A DNA stretch of 64,000 nt from Antilocapra americana (GCA_007570785.1 ML664662.1:3172000-3235999), one strand, 5' to 3'. Positions 1 to 13,336 are shown, numbered from the stretch's first letter. The notes: generated by a model not told the origin, from the sequence alone. Numbers and translations: made by a program.

Positions 1-785
1 CCACCTGTGAACAATGCCACCTTCTCTCCTACGGAAGTAATCTGTGATGTACTGTGCATATATAAGTTATGGTTATAACTCCCAAAAAACAACTTGCTCA
101 CATTCTCTTCCTTGTAGAGAGCTGACTAGCCATTTTCTCTTTCTCTCTCACTGGACTTTATGTGACAGACACCCACAAATTGCTGGCCATGACTGTTAAG
201 TAACCACTAGCCACTAGCAATTTGAGACAGGTCATTTACTGTAAGTCAAGTGGACGTGGGTGTCTCCTACCATGCTTTTCCAAGCCAGCCTGGTTTTTAG
301 GTCTCCCTAAAAAAATCTCCCAATGCCTACTTTTTCTGCCCTCAAGTGTCCTTATGTCCTTTCATTTCAAGGAACTTGCATCATTTGTGCCTGATAACAA
401 AGGGCTTTAGTTGTTCCTTGGTACTATCAATACCTAGGAGATTTGCTTTGACCTTAAGTTTTTCTTTGAACTCATTTGTAATCTGAAATGGATTATTTTA
501 TATTTTCATATGTTATTTTTTCCTCCATGACCTAATGTTAAATGCTGAATGCTTAATAAGGACACTTATTACATGAGGAGTAAGTGACAGAACATTTTTT
601 TCATCTAGTTTCTAAATTTGGATAAAGACGCTAGGATGAACAGCTGCAGTAACCCAAATAATTTTCCATTTCCATGAATCCCAAAGGCCCCCTTCGTGTA
701 TTTAACATTCCTGAAATCCCTAGTATTAAAAAAAGTGAATACACAGTTATTGGTTTTTTTTTAATAACAGCTTTATTGAGGTATA

Positions 786-1008
786 GGTGCATTAGGTATG
801 TGCTCAGTGTCTGACTCTTTGCAACCCCATGGATTGTAGCCCACCAGGCTCGACTGTCCATGGGATTTCCCAGGCAAGAATACTGGAGTGGGTTGCCATT
901 TCCTTCTCCAGGGGATCTCCCCGACCCAGGGATTGAGCCTGTGTCTCTGGCGTTTCCTGCATTGGTAGGCAGGTTCATTACCACTGCACCTCCTGGGAAG
1001 CCCATTTT
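786..1008 (-). mobile_element. Bov-tA SINE (antisense)
   Basis: Typical Bov-tA body (gactctttgcaaccccatgg, then the tRNA-Glu-like head at the right). It is flanked by a 10-bp direct repeat ttgaggtata at 776-785 and 1009-1018, and is inserted in what looks like an old L1 3' UTR (agctttattgagg...). Confidence 0.95.
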
Positions 1009-1099
1009 TTGAGGTATACCCAGCATATAATAAACTCCATTGAATTTCCTTTGCACTTTTAAAAAATAATTGGCAGGTGTTTTGCTGATCTGTTTCTTC

Positions 1100-3200
1100 T
1101 TTATTCTGGTACATTGATCTCTGTGCCTATTCCTTCAATAATATCATGTTATTTTGATTAACCTAGCTTTGTAAGTAGTCTTAAAATTGGGTAGTGTGCT
1201 GCTTCTATATTTATTCTTCTTTTTCAAAATTCTTATGGTCATACATTCCATATAAACTTTAGAATAAGCTTTCCTCCATCGACCTAAAAAGCTTGCTAGA
1301 ATTCTGATTGGAATTATGTTAAATCTATTAATCAATTTGGGGAGAACTGGAATCCTTACCATTTTAAATCTTCTAATCCACCAACAGGATTATCTTTCCA
1401 TTCATATAGATCAGTTTTTATTTTTTTGATCAACATTTTGAGGTTTTCTGTATACATACCTGGTCCTTTTTTTTTTTTTAAGATTTATACAGTCATCCCT
1501 TAGTATCTATGTGAGATTAGTTTCCAGGACCTGCTGTTGATACCAAAATCCACAGATGCTCAGGTCCTATATTACACCCTCCGTATTTGCAGAATCTATA
1601 TCCGTGGATTCAACCAACCACAAATCAGAAACAGAGTACATGAGATGGAGTTGATTGAATCATACAATGCAGAACCTGCAGATGGAGAGGGCTGACCATA
1701 TATTTATTGAAAAAAACTCTGCATAAGTGGACCTGCACAGCTCAAACGCATGTTGTTTAAAGGTTAACTATACTTAAGTGTTTTGTTTCCTGGAGCTATT
1801 TTAGAAATGGTTATTTTTTTAAAATTCATTTTCTAACTATTTTTTAGCATATAGAAATACATGTAATTTGGGGGTTTTGACTTTATATCCTTCAACCTTG
1901 CTAACTTCAGAGTTATTTGTAGACTGTTTAGGAGTTTCTATATAAATACTAATGCCTCCTGTGAATGGGGACTTCTGTCTTTCCAATCTGCCTTCCTCCT
2001 TCCTTCCCTCCCCCTCCACTTTCTTTGTTTCCTCTATTGCACTGGCTAGAACTACTAGTGTAGTGTTGAATAAGAGTGGTGCAAGTGGACGTCTGTGCAT
2101 TATTCCCTATCATGGTGGAAAGCATTCCGTCTTTCACCATGAAGTATAATGTTAATTGTAGGCTTTTTGTAGATTTTCTTCATCAGATTGAGGAAGTTCT
2201 CTTTTCTTCCTTGTCTGCTGGGAGTTTTTGTCATGGTGTTAAAATTTGACAAATGTGTTTTCTGTGTCAATTATGTGATCATGGGAATTTTCTTCTTTAG
2301 TCTGTTAATGTGGTAGATTACATTTTTTTATTGATTTTTTTAAGTATTAAGCCAGCCTTACATTCCCAGTATATATGTCACTTGATACTGGTATATTATT
2401 CTTTTTATGTATTGCTGAGTTTTGTTTGTTAATATCACTTTGGGGACTTCGCATCTATGCTGATGACAGATATTGTCCTGTAGTTTTATTTTCTTGTGAT
2501 TTCTTTGGTTTTGGCATCAGCTTAATGCTGGCCTTGTAGAATCTATTTGGACATGTTTTCTCCTCATCTACTTTCAGGAATAGATTCTGTAGAATTGGTA
2601 TTATTTCTTCTATAAATATTTGGTAGAATTCACCAGCGAAATCATCTGGACCTAGAAACTTTAACTACAGGTTTAATTTCTTTAATATCTTGGAGACTAT
2701 TCAGGTTATTGATTTCATCCTGGGTGAGTCTTAGTAGTTTGTGATTTTTGAGGAATTGGTCTACTTCATCCAGGTTGTTAAAGTTATGTATAGTGTTGTA
2801 CATAGTACCTGAAGTGATATCCCTTGCTTTATTCCTGATATTGGTAATTGCTTTCTTTGTCAGTCTTGCCAGAGTTGTATCAATTATATGAATATTTTCA
2901 AAGGACCAACTTTTCATTTGATTGATTTTTCTCTATTCTGTATTGTGTTGTTTTATTGATTTCTGCTTTTATGTTTATTATTCCTTCTTCCCTTGGCTTT
3001 ATTTTATTCTTCTTTACCTAATTTGTTAAGATAGAAGCTGAGATTATTGTTTTGAGACCTTTTCTTTTTTCTGATATGAGTGTCCAGTGCTATAAATTTC
3101 CCTCTAAGCACCACTTTAGCTGTATCCCACTGCACTCTTTCTTCTCTCCTTGAACCCAAATGCCTTGAATGTTAGATCTTTTGATCTTGTCCTGTAGGCT
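1100..3200 (-). mobile_element. Old L1 ORF2 fragment, antisense, split by a DNA transposon
   Basis: Reverse-strand reading gives diverged L1 ORF2 peptides: ILPKLINRFNIIPIRILASF near 1340, and the segment at 2642-2917 matching the DE-N-L region of ORF2. The order of motifs runs from the 3' part of ORF2 on the left to the middle on the right, as expected for a minus-strand copy. A Tigger/MER2-like element interrupts it at 1490-1769. Frames are broken many times. Confidence 0.8.
1490..1769. mobile_element. Tigger/MER2-type DNA transposon relic
   Basis: The left end cagtcatcccttagtatc and the phrase ggattcaaccaacca are characteristic of MER2/Tigger non-autonomous elements. The right end (aagtggacctgcacagctca) resembles a Tigger terminus. 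TA dinucleotides flank it (1488-1489 and about 1769-1770). It was inserted into the older L1. Confidence 0.7.
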
Positions 3201-3248
3201 CCTGGGCAATAGAAAAAAAACCAAGCTAGGGAAAGACAGAGGACAAAT

Positions 3249-3887
3249 ACGACCCAGCAATCCCACTATTGGGCATGTACTGAAGAAGCCATAATTGAAA
3301 AAAACACCTGTACCCCAATGTTCATTGCAGCACTATTTATAATAGCTGGGACATGGAAGCAACCTAGAGGTCCGTTGACAGATGAATGGATAAGAAAATG
3401 TGGTATATATACACAATGGAATATTAGCCAGCTATAAAAAGGAACTCGTCTGAGTCCGTTCTAATGAGGTAGAAGAACCTAGAGCCTGTTATACAGAGTA
3501 AAGTAAGTCAGAAAGAGAAAGACAAATGCCTTATATTAATGAATATATGTGGAATCTAGAAAGATGGTACTGATGAACCTATTTGCAGGGCAGCAAAGGA
3601 AAAACACGAAGAACAGACTTGGACACAGTGGGGGAAGGAGGCAGAGGGATAATTTAAGAGAACAGCATTAAAACATATACATTACCACATGTGAAATAGA
3701 TAGCCAGTAGGAGTTTGATGTATGATGCAGGGAACCCAAAGCCAGTGCTCTGTGACAACCTAGTGGGGTGGGAGGGGGTTGGGGGGTTCAAGAGGGAGGG
3801 GACGTATGTATACTTATGGCCGATTCATGTTGATATATGGCAAAACTATCACAATATTGTAATTTAATTACCCTCTGATTAAAAAAA
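3249..3887 (+). mobile_element. L1 3' end
   Basis: A 5'-truncated L1 tail with the same order as the 25510-27415 copy: tgaatggataagaaa, cacaatggaatatta, agtaagtcagaaaga, then a G-rich stretch near 3760 and a terminal A-run. Diverged and noncoding. Confidence 0.92.
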
Positions 3888-5245
3888 AGCCATGGATGAT
3901 CTCCCCACCCTCTGAGACCACAGCTTCTCCGTTGAGAAAGTTTCCCTTTATCAGAGTCTCAGGTGCCTGCTGGCCCATGTTGCTACTGCTATAGCTGCTG
4001 CTGCCATCTCTCCTGCCCATTGCTACAAGATTACTTGCGAACTGGGACCCAAGAGAACAAAGAAAGGAAACAGGCAAGCAAAAACTGGAGAATTTTCTCC
4101 ACTCTCTCTGAGCATTAGAAATCATCTTTTCCACTCTTTTGAACCAGAGCTAGAGAGATTCTGCTTGAACTGTCTCTGTATCCAGTGTCCACTTGTGTAT
4201 TCAGAGTGACTTGAGTTCAGCCCAGTGGAACATCACCACCAATTCAGTGGTACTTCAAATTCTGTCTTCTTCTCCAGTCTACCCACCAATGTTTCCTTTC
4301 AGAGTCCTTAGATGGCTATTCAGTGCGTTTTGTTCAGGTTTTTTAGTCACATTCAGTAGGACAGAAGAGGTGGAGTATGATTATTCCAGCTTACTCAGAA
4401 TTGTAATCACGTGACATGTCCTTCTAAAATTCCATGATCTTTTTGATGCTGGCCACATAGACAATTTGCTTTCTTCTTTCTTTCTCTCTTTTGTTTTTTC
4501 TTTTCTTTCTTTCCTGCATTTTCTTGACTGTGGTACCAAGTAGATCATTAGACTTTGATAAGTAACTTTTGACTTGACTTTGTCACAGATGGTGAAAATT
4601 CTTTTGTATGAGGTTTTATAAAAATTATGATTTAGAGAAATGGTTGGAATACTTATTGGAAAACCCTTTCTGCATTCCAAAAATATATCTACTAGGATGA
4701 GAGAAGAAAAGAATCATAATTTAAAGAGTGGAGAACACTGATCTTATAAGTCACCCTGAAAGCACAATCGGATCATATATCTGTATCTGACACAGGTATA
4801 AGTAATTTTTGTCCTTTTTAGCAAACCGAGTTCCATCCAAAGCTGTTTTCTCATGAGGTCATGACAACAAATATATGTTAATAATTAAAGGAACATAACC
4901 ATGCAGGGTGACTTTGCATTAAATTGTGTGTGTCCTCCTTTGCTTTATTAGATAGTTCATCAGAGCAGTGATTGAACAATGCTGCCTTCAGTGTGAGTAA
5001 TGGAAATTGTGGAATTGGGACAGAGTTAGTAAAACATAATCTTTCATGCAGATGGGGCTTTTGGTAAACTTCTCAATTAGTTGCTTTCCTTTGGGCACTT
5101 GTATTGGTGTCCTAAAACACTAAGCAGCTTTAAAACACAGTTTTCTGTATCTTATCTGAAAGTACAGACAGTTATCTATAAAATAGTAAAGTGTGAAGAA
5201 GTGTGTGGCTTCTCTGTATGGGTCATGTACAAGGGTCCTAGCACA

Positions 5246-5378
5246 TTAGCTCAGTTCTTTCTTTTTTGGGATGTGCCACACAGTATGCTGGATCTTAGTT
5301 CCCCAACCAGGGATCAAACCAGTGCCCCTTGCAGTGAAAGTGTGGCATCTTAACCACTGGGCTGCCAGGGAAGTCCCT
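5246..5378 (-). mobile_element. CHR-type SINE, short form (antisense)
   Basis: tRNA-Glu-derived cetartiodactyl SINE: ggatcttagttccccaacca, then aaccactgggctgccaggga at its head on the right. Confidence 0.9.
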
Positions 5379-5864
5379 GTGCAAGCTATTTCTAATCACA
5401 CATGAACTAGCCACACATCCTTATTTTGAGCGGGCATCTGAAATTGCCTGCAGTATAATTCCTCAGTGATAGCCAAGACTCAGAAAACAGTATTCATATT
5501 AACATCCAAGTTCTGTTCAAAACATCCAGAAAAGAGCCAAATCCTCCAATTTGATGAACTCTTTTGAAGTCTTGTGAACCAACAATGTTGACATGTAATT
5601 CATCATTAGCTTAGAAAAACACTTTCGGAATATAAATCAGGCTTGACGTCTAAGATGGAAGGATGCTCCATTCCATCAGAGCATCTCTGCCTGCTGTTTC
5701 AGCTCCTCTCTTCTTTTCTCCAGCAACTGCCATTAATCAGTCCCATCTCCCTCCTCATCTCTGTACTTTTGCTCACACTCTTGAAATCAAGTCTTTCTCT
5801 CTGATGCAATGCCTGTGTCTTAATTTTAAAATCTTAGATAGAGTGCACTGGCTCCATGCTTAAA

Positions 5865-5960
5865 CAGGAAGAAACTAAAGCTGTGAGAGGTGGTGGGCCT
5901 GACCATAGGCACACAGCTGGGTGGGAGCAGGGCTGGGCGAGGCTTCCTAGCATGCCACTC
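5865..5960 (+). repeat. MIR relic
   Basis: Old tRNA-derived SINE core: aggaagaaactaaagctgtgagaggt, then cacacagctggg. Diverged. Confidence 0.55.
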
Positions 5961-6106
5961 CATTGTTTTACTCTGACTCTTCTAGAAAGGCACTGTTCTG
6001 ATCGCAGAACCTCACCTCTGAAGACAGCACGTTAGATTTTTCATACACTCACAACTAAAGATACCACATCTAGTTTTTCATCTGCTCACAACTTTCCACA
6101 CTCTTT

Positions 6107-6233
6107 TCTTTCTTTTTTGAGGGGAGCCACACTGCATAGCATGCAGGATCTTAGTTCCCTGACCGGGGATTGAACCCATGCCTGGTGCAGTGGAAATGTG
6201 GAGTCCTAACCACTGCACTGCCTGGCACATCCC
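6107..6233 (-). mobile_element. CHR-type SINE, short form (antisense)
   Basis: ggatcttagttccctgaccg followed by aaccactgcactgcctgg. It directly abuts a long-form CHR element in the same orientation. Confidence 0.88.
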
Positions 6234-6245
6234 TCTTTCCACGTT

Positions 6246-6557
6246 AAAAATAATTTATTTACTTATTTTTGGCTGTGCTAGATCTTTGTTGCTGTGCAGG
6301 CTTTTTTTCTCTAGTTGCAGAGAGCAGGGGCTACTCTCTAGTTGAAGTGTGTGGGCTTCCCGTTGCAGTGGCTTCTCTTGTTGTGGAGCACAGGCTCTAG
6401 GGCACTCAAGCTTTGGTAGTGGCAGCACTTAGTAGTTGCGGCTCCCAGGCTCAATTAATTGCTCCGCAGCATGTGGGATCTTCCTGGACCAGGGATCAAA
6501 CCCATGTCTCCTGCATTGGCAGGTAGATTCTTTACCACTGAGCCATTAGGAGAGCCC
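6246..6557 (-). mobile_element. CHR-type SINE, long form (antisense)
   Basis: tttttggctgtgctagatctttg at the left, gtggcttctcttgttgtgga in the middle, and the tRNA-like head with tttaccactgagccattagg at the right. Confidence 0.9.
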
Positions 6558-8128
6558 TATACTCTTTAAGTATATAAAAGGAAGTCACCTTGTGATGGTG
6601 TCAGAAGTCACGATCCTGCTCGTGATCCATTCCTTAATCTGAGTGCTTTGACTTGCTTGTGTTCAGTTTGGGACAAGTCGTTGAATGATATACTTTTCTT
6701 TAAATAAAACATTTGTAAGAAGTCTACAGGAGATGGGTGACTGGTAGTGGACAGGTTGGGAAAAGCATAAGAGGAGATCAGTGGCATATAGGCAGGAGCC
6801 CTAACTTTGTATCTGGGCTTCCAAACTGAATATTCTGCTAATGCCCTTTATTGTGCAACAAGTCACCGCTCTCATCCATCTTAAAAATTCATTTTCCTCT
6901 TAAAGCCCTTTTATCCTGCTCTCCGGGGTACTTTGGCTTCCTGGCGCCTGCATAATCTTTGTACCATCAGCGCTGCCGAATCCTACTTTAAAAGAGCCAT
7001 TTGCTGTAGCTGAAAATCAGAGCGATAATCATGCAGGGATCTTGGCCCCCACCCCAGGGTTCTTGCTTGTTTAATATTTGCTAACAAGCCAGGGCACATC
7101 TGGATTTATAGTTTCCCTGCATGCCTGTGCTCTAAGGCTCCAACGTATATGTGTGAGAGGCTGTAGTTTATTTTCTAAATGGCAGCTCTGAGACCTCTTG
7201 TTTCTCTGCTTTTACATTGAATCTGAGCTAGAGAAATAGAGGAAATGCTTATTCGTTGAGGCTTTTTTCTCTCCCATCCCCCACATTTCTTTTCCAGCAG
7301 CAGAAGGGGCAGGAGACCAAGTGTGTAACCAACAGTGGATTGAAAGCCACAGCGCCGTCCCTCCTCCTCAGGACTGATGGAATGACCCTTGTAGGTGTTC
7401 AGCACTCTTGCATTTTTAGTCTTCCTATTTCTGATGTTTAGAGTTGTCTTTTGTCTCTTCCTCCATCTTTCTGCCCATCCCTCCTTCCCCAAACGTTGTT
7501 CTTCAATGATATTGGTTGATCCGGGGTCAGTGTAGTCTGATTGCACCGAACCCTAGACTCTTAACCTTGGAAAGGGCCTTTAGGTCCCCAGCCCACTCCC
7601 CAGAGCAGGAACCCCATCTCACTCACCCCAGCATCCTCCACCCTTGTGGGAACACGTCCAGGCTCAGTGAGTTTTGATGGTATCTCAAGATGGTCTCGAT
7701 GCCTTAGAAAACCCTGGCTCAAATGGAGCTGAAACCAGCCTCTGAATAACCTCCAGACATTGTCTCTGGTTTTCACTTTTGGAATTATACAGAGTGCGTC
7801 TCCTTGTCTCTATGTTGATCCAAGAGAAATCAAAACATAGGGATTCTATTTCCCTGAAGTCTCATTTTCTTCAGACTATGAATCTAAAGTTTCCTCACCT
7901 TTTAACAAATTTAATACTTTTTTGGTTACTTATTTACTTGCTATGAAAGGTAGCCCACATTGGTCATTTTGGGGGTTCTTTCTAGCATCTTCTAGCATGT
8001 CAGTATCATTCTCAGGTGGCCTCAAGAATGAGCCTAAATGGTATCCCCAGGTGCAGTTGGTTCAGTCTTCTGTGATTTAGTGTCTCTTGTCCTCTTCCTA
8101 GTCACTGTCACTGTCTCTTTTGTTTTCT

Positions 8129-8168
8129 TGGGTGGGCCGAAAAGTTCATTTGGGTTTTTCTGTAAGAA
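8129..8168. mobile_element. Half of a mariner MITE
   Basis: gggccgaaaagttcatttgg and gtttttctgtaa match one arm of the short ruminant mariner seen complete at 39434. The other arm is missing. Confidence 0.6.
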
Positions 8169-8879
8169 GCTACTTTATCTGTTAGCTCACAATCTGGGCA
8201 GCTAGCTGACCACTCTCTCCCAAGTCTGTTGGTTTTGCCCATACTGGGTCTGAAGAGCTTAAAGGGAAGAAGAATACAAGACTTCATGTTCATAATCTTC
8301 TAGGTGTCCAACTGGCTGTTGCCTCTGATGATTTCTTCATCTGTACTTTTGTGTTCACTTGTAGCCAGCGCCCACCTCTGCATCCTCCTGCAGCCCAAGT
8401 GGACAGTTTCCACTCCTGGTGGCAGCAGCTCTTCACCTCACACACCCCTTTGTCTCAGAGACTTCTGCCAGCAGGCTTTCTCCAGTGTTGTGGAACCTGG
8501 CTTGGCAGAAGGTTCTAGAAAAATAGGTTTACCACCACTGGGACCAGCCCTCTGCCTAGGCAGGGCAGGTGTCAGTAGACAAAGGCCTTAACTGCCAAGT
8601 CCCATTGCAGTTCCTTAGGGGGTCCCTCCTGGGAGTGTGTCTTCATCAATCGCCCCTGGAAGCAGCCTGTACCTTAGCGCATCTTCATGGACTTTTCTCT
8701 TTTTTTCCGTTGTCAATTTCCCTACTTCCACACCAGGCATACTGGGGTCACCTCCCCAGTGACCTGCCTACATCATTGTCTCAGGGCCTGTTTTGGGGGG
8801 AACACAACTAAGATCCTGTCCTCGCCAGCTCTGTATCATCTCCAGATTGTTGACCGAAAGAAAAATGCACCACCCAAAA

Positions 8880-9310
8880 GTTGAGAATTATGCTTTATTT
8901 GGTGGATTTCTTTCTTTCTTTCTTTTGGGGGGGAGGTAAGCCCAGATGACAGCTTGTTAGATTGCTCTAAGGGACTTTTCCCAAGAGATAAGGGAGGAAC
9001 CAGGATAAAGAAGAGTGTTTATAACAAAAACTGAGTAGTTGAAACATCAAAAGATGAAAGAAACCAGGTATCTCAAGTTAATGAATTTAGCACTTTTCTG
9101 TGTATGGGAAGATGTGAGAGTCTGGGCTCATGAAAATCATCCCTTAGATATGCACCTTAACCATCTAGGGGCAGTATCCTGCTTTTCTCCTTCCTGAGTC
9201 CCCTTAGGATGCACTGCTGGTGGCAGCTGCAGGGACTGAGGGCTTGATGGCTGCAACATCTTTTGTTTACTGATAAGGCAGGTGACATTTTTCATCCACA
9301 GAATCTATTC
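8880..9310 (-). mobile_element. Possible retroviral LTR relic (antisense)
   Basis: On the minus strand this begins with an AATAAA-containing stretch (rc of tgctttatttggtgg) and looks like a ruminant ERV LTR by composition. I do not recognise the subfamily, and its limits are uncertain. No viral coding sequence is present. Confidence 0.4.
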
Positions 9311-9784
9311 TTATTAATTCTTCTCTCACTCATAGTCTACAGAGCCCTATAGCACATCTCCTGACTTTTACACATTTGTGGCTTGTGAAACCTATTTAGT
9401 GGGTCGTGCCAGCACTTTTGTAACACTTGAATAGAGTAGAAAATATAAGAGGGCATCACACCTTAAGCATTACCTTGCAGAATTTATTTTTCAGTCACAT
9501 GAAGGTATGTGTGTAGTGACTTACAAGATAACGTTTCTTTCTTAATGTGGGTTGTGGTCAAAAAAGCTGTAAAATCTCTGCTTTTACAAACACAATGTAT
9601 AAATCAGTATTTTTAGGGTATTTACAACCACTGGACATGTTACCATCCAGTCACAGGGATGTCAAGTGAGAGTGTATGGGTCTTGATGCAGACAAGATGC
9701 CCTGTATCAGAGGAGACTTCTCTTCAATAAATGAAGGAAATGAGGCTAACCAAAGCTAATTCCAAAGTATCACCATTAAAAAAG

Positions 9785-10348
9785 AATTAAGAAGATACAT
9801 GTACCCCAGTGTTCATAGCAACACTATTTACAATAGCCAAGACATGGAAGCATTTAAATGTCCATTGGCAGATGAATGGATAAAGAATATGTGGTACATA
9901 TATACAATGGGATATTACTCAGCCATTAACAGAATGAAATAATGTCATTTGCAGCAACATGAGTGGACCTAGAGATTATCAAACTAAGTGAAGTAAGACA
10001 GACAAAGACAAATATCATATGATGTTGCTTATATGCAGAATCTTAAAAAATGATACAAATGAATTTATATGTAAAACAGACCCACCTACACAGCAAACAT
10101 ATGTTTACCAAAGGGGAAAGGGGAGGGGGAGGGATAAATAAAACGTTTTGGATTAGCAGATACAAACTATTACATATAAAGTAGATAACCAACAAGGACA
10201 TACTACATAGCACCAGGAACTCTATTCAATATCTTGTAATAATCTATAAAGGAAAATATTCTGAAAAATAAATATATATAACCGAATCACTGTGCTATAC
10301 ATCTGAAATTAACATGATGCTGTGAATCAACTATATTTAAAAAAAAAC
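9785..10348 (+). mobile_element. L1 3' end
   Basis: Starts with gtaccccagtgttcatagc, then tacaatagccaagacatgga, gatgaatggataaa and a long 3' UTR ending caactatatttaaaaaaaa. 5'-truncated. Confidence 0.92.
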
Positions 10349-11177
10349 CAACAAATTCTTCCTATCTGTTTGAAAATTGCCCACCCTTCGTCTTTGACAT
10401 TTCTTTGGTTTTCTTTAATATTTCTGTGATTATGAGGGATAATTGCAGTTGGCCCAATACATTCTTTCAGGCCCCGAAATGTAGTTTCCCTGAATCTGGA
10501 CATTTGAGCTCAGGTAAGGCACCAGCTGAGGTCTCACCGACCTTGTTTCAAGGCCCTTCTCTTAATGCTTGGCTTTTCCTAGCTGGTGATGGTTCATCTG
10601 CATGGAGGTGACAGACGCACAGCAATTGAGAATATCTGGTTTTTGTTTGCATTATCTATTCATGTATACACAGCTTCTCAAGTAGTATCAAATTCATCTG
10701 ATGCTCTCATCACTTTGAAAGTCCTGACTTAGATGAAAGTATATGGAATCTGGGCCGTTTGTGTCCTCCTAGGATGAACAAGATGTTGTCTTAGTCTAGT
10801 CGCTCTTTCATCAACTCTGTCATGTGATCGTGTTTCGGGCTGGGGTCCTGAGAGCCCCCCTTAGCAGCAGCAGAGGGTGCACCTACCCACCTTGGGCTCT
10901 GGGTTTCCCCACTCTCTGCCTCGTTCCCAAACTCATCTACTTCCTCCTTCCATGCTTGACACTCTAGTTCTTTTCTCTATTGCTTTTTTGGGAAATAAGT
11001 TTATGAAATAGTTGTAAAGTTAGCACTGAGCCATTGAAAAAAATCTGAGAGGACTGAAAAGAATAAAATAAAAAAAGGAAAATCAGATCTCCTCTCATTT
11101 ACTGTCTGAAGATAACCACTTTCAATATTGCTGTTTAGCTTTCTAGGCTCTTCTGCACATTTGTTCAATTACTACAT

Positions 11178-11573
11178 CATGGCGGACTCTTTGCAAACCC
11201 ATGGACTGCAGCATGCCAGGCTTCCCTACCCTTCACCATCTTCCGGAGCTTGCTCAAACTCACGTCCATTGGGTCGGTGATGCTATCTAACTGTCTCATC
11301 CTCTGTTGCCCTCTTTTCCTTCTGCCTTCAACCTTTCCCAGCATCAGGGACTTTTCCAGTGAGTTGGCTCTTCCCATCAGGTGGCCAAAATGTTAGAAGG
11401 TCAGCTTCAGCATCAGTCCTTCCAATGAATATTCAGGGTTGATTTCCTTTAAGATTGACTGGTTTGATCTCCTTGCAGTCCAAGGGACTCTTCAGAGTCT
11501 TCTCTGGCACCACAATTCAAAAACATCAATTCTTCAGTGCTCAGCCTTCTTTATGGTGCAACTCTCACAATTA
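11178..11573 (-). mobile_element. BovB LINE fragment (antisense)
   Basis: Reverse-strand peptides RRKRGQQRMRQLDSITDPMD and REAWHAAVHG are the C-terminal end of the BovB ORF. Internally truncated; about 0.4 kb. Confidence 0.92.
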
Positions 11574-11824
11574 AAATGATGTTATTTATCTGTCTATTTT
11601 TGGGGTCTTTTTGAAATCTTAAAATTAATGGTGGACACCTTTTCTTTCCAATTAGCATTGTGTCAGCAAAATGTTCACAGAAATTTCAAACACTCTGAGA
11701 AGTTGAAAGAATTTTTATCATGAACCATCATATGGTATCAACTAGGTTCTACAATGAACATTTTACTATACATGCTGCATTGCATATGTATCTACCCCTC
11801 CACCACCAATACATGTAGTTCTGT

Positions 11825-11951
11825 TTGGTTTGGTTTTGTTTCGTGGTACCTTGCAGCTTGCCGGATCTTAGTTTCCTGACCAGGGATCAAGCCTGGGCCC
11901 TCAGCAATGACAGAGCCGAGTCTTAACCACTGGACTGCCAGCGAAGTCCCT
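11825..11951 (-). mobile_element. CHR-type SINE, short form (antisense)
   Basis: ggatcttagtttcctgacca, then taaccactggactgccagcg at the head. Confidence 0.9.
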
Positions 11952-12056
11952 TAATACATCTAGTTTTTAAATATACTTCAGATTATAGACATGTGAACCC
12001 CCATGCTTTAATCTGCATACCAGCCAGGCTCATTTCAATTACTGTTTTTTAAATCA

Positions 12057-12338
12057 TTTTTAAAAAATAATTTTATTTATTTTTGGCTGTGCTAGGTCTT
12101 TGCTGCCCTGTGGACTTTAGTTGCAGTGAGCGGGGGCTACTCTTCATTGCAGTGCATGGGCTTCTCATTGTCGTGGCTTCTCTTATAGAGCACAGGCTTT
12201 AGGGTGTGCAGGTTCAATAGTTGTGGCCCACAGGCTTAGTTGCTCCATGCCATGTTGGATTTTCCTGGACCAGGGGTCAAACCTATGTCTCCTGCATTGG
12301 CAGGTGGGCTCTTTACTACTGAACCACTAGGGGGGCCC
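12057..12338 (-). mobile_element. CHR-type SINE, long form (antisense)
   Basis: atttttggctgtgctaggtc to the head with ttactactgaaccactagg. Diverged. Confidence 0.9.
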
Positions 12339-12399
12339 CTTATTATTGTTTTTAATAATTTATATCACAATTTAACTAGCCCCCTTTTGATGGACTAGT

Positions 12400-12645
12400 A
12401 CTTTCAACTTTTTGTTAGTATAAACACCATCACAACAAACATCCTTGTTTATGTATATTTACCTAATTGTTTCCTTAGGATGACTTCTGGAAGTGGCTGC
12501 CTCAAGGTATATGTGTAGTTTTAAAGATTTTTATGTGTCTCACCAGTTTTCTTTTTGAAAAGAGTCTTCCCAATTGTCCATCAGTAAGCAACATATATGA
12601 GTATTTCCCCATACTCACCAACACTAGATAGTATCAATCTTTTAA
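12400..12645 (-). mobile_element. Old LINE relic (antisense), uncertain
   Basis: The phrases cttaggatgacttctggaag and catactcaccaacactaga resemble the reverse strand of old L1 3' regions. Highly diverged. Confidence 0.4.
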
Positions 12646-12653
12646 AGTTTTTC

Positions 12654-12778
12654 TAAGGAAATTTCATTGGTGGTCCAATGGTTAAGACTGTGCTTCTAAT
12701 GCAGGGGCCCAGTTTTGATTCCTGGTCAAGGAACTAAGATCTCACATGCCATGTGGTATGGTCAAAACCAGAAAAAAC
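12654..12778 (+). mobile_element. CHR-type SINE, short form (sense)
   Basis: Head tggtggtccaatggttaaga, then ggaactaagatctcacatgc. It is one of only two CHR copies lying in the direction of SRPX. Confidence 0.9.
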
Positions 12779-12881
12779 AGGGAGGGGGGTTTTGGAGGGG
12801 GAGCATATGTAAACCCATGGTGATATCATGGCATTGTATGGCAAAAACAATAAAAGGAAAAAAAAATTAAAAAACAGAAAA
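12779..12881 (+). mobile_element. Short L1 tail
   Basis: Purine-rich ggaggggg stretch followed by an A-rich end like other L1 3' termini in the window. Only about 100 bp. Confidence 0.45.
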
Positions 12882-13130
12882 AACAAAGGAGAAGTTTTCA
12901 AATCTGTTTGGGAAAATATAGTTTATGAATTTAATTTGTAAGCCTTTTCTACGTTTATTCTTTCCCAGACCTCACCTCCCTTCTCATTTTGCCATGGTGG
13001 TCAGTACTTCCCTGTCCTCCTGTCCTAGACAGTCTAGATTCAGAGCCCCCATCTTCCCAGTGCAGAGATGGGAAGTCCCATTGTCTGCGCAGGTGACTTC
13101 ATGGTTTAGGCCCTGCCTCCATTTGATTCA

Positions 13131-13336
13131 GGGGGCTCTGCTGGTGGCTTGGATGGTAAAGAATCTGCCTGCAATGCAGGAGACCCAGGTTCAATCCCTG
13201 GGTCGGGAAGATTGCCTGGAGAAGGATATGGCTACCCACTCCAAAATTCTTGCTTGGAAAATCCATGGACAGAGGAGCCTGGCCAGCTATAGTCACTGGG
13301 GTGACAAAGAGTTCAGGCATGACTGAGGGACTAACA
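13131..13336 (+). mobile_element. Bov-tA SINE (sense)
   Basis: tRNA-like head ggctctgctggtggcttgg, B-box-like ggttcaatccctg, then the Bov-A body ending gactgagggactaac. Confidence 0.95.

Noticed and set aside
631..1114. Two overlapping minus-strand ORFs of 141 and 113 codons
   Set aside because: Both pass through a Bov-tA SINE, whose sequence is often open in several frames.
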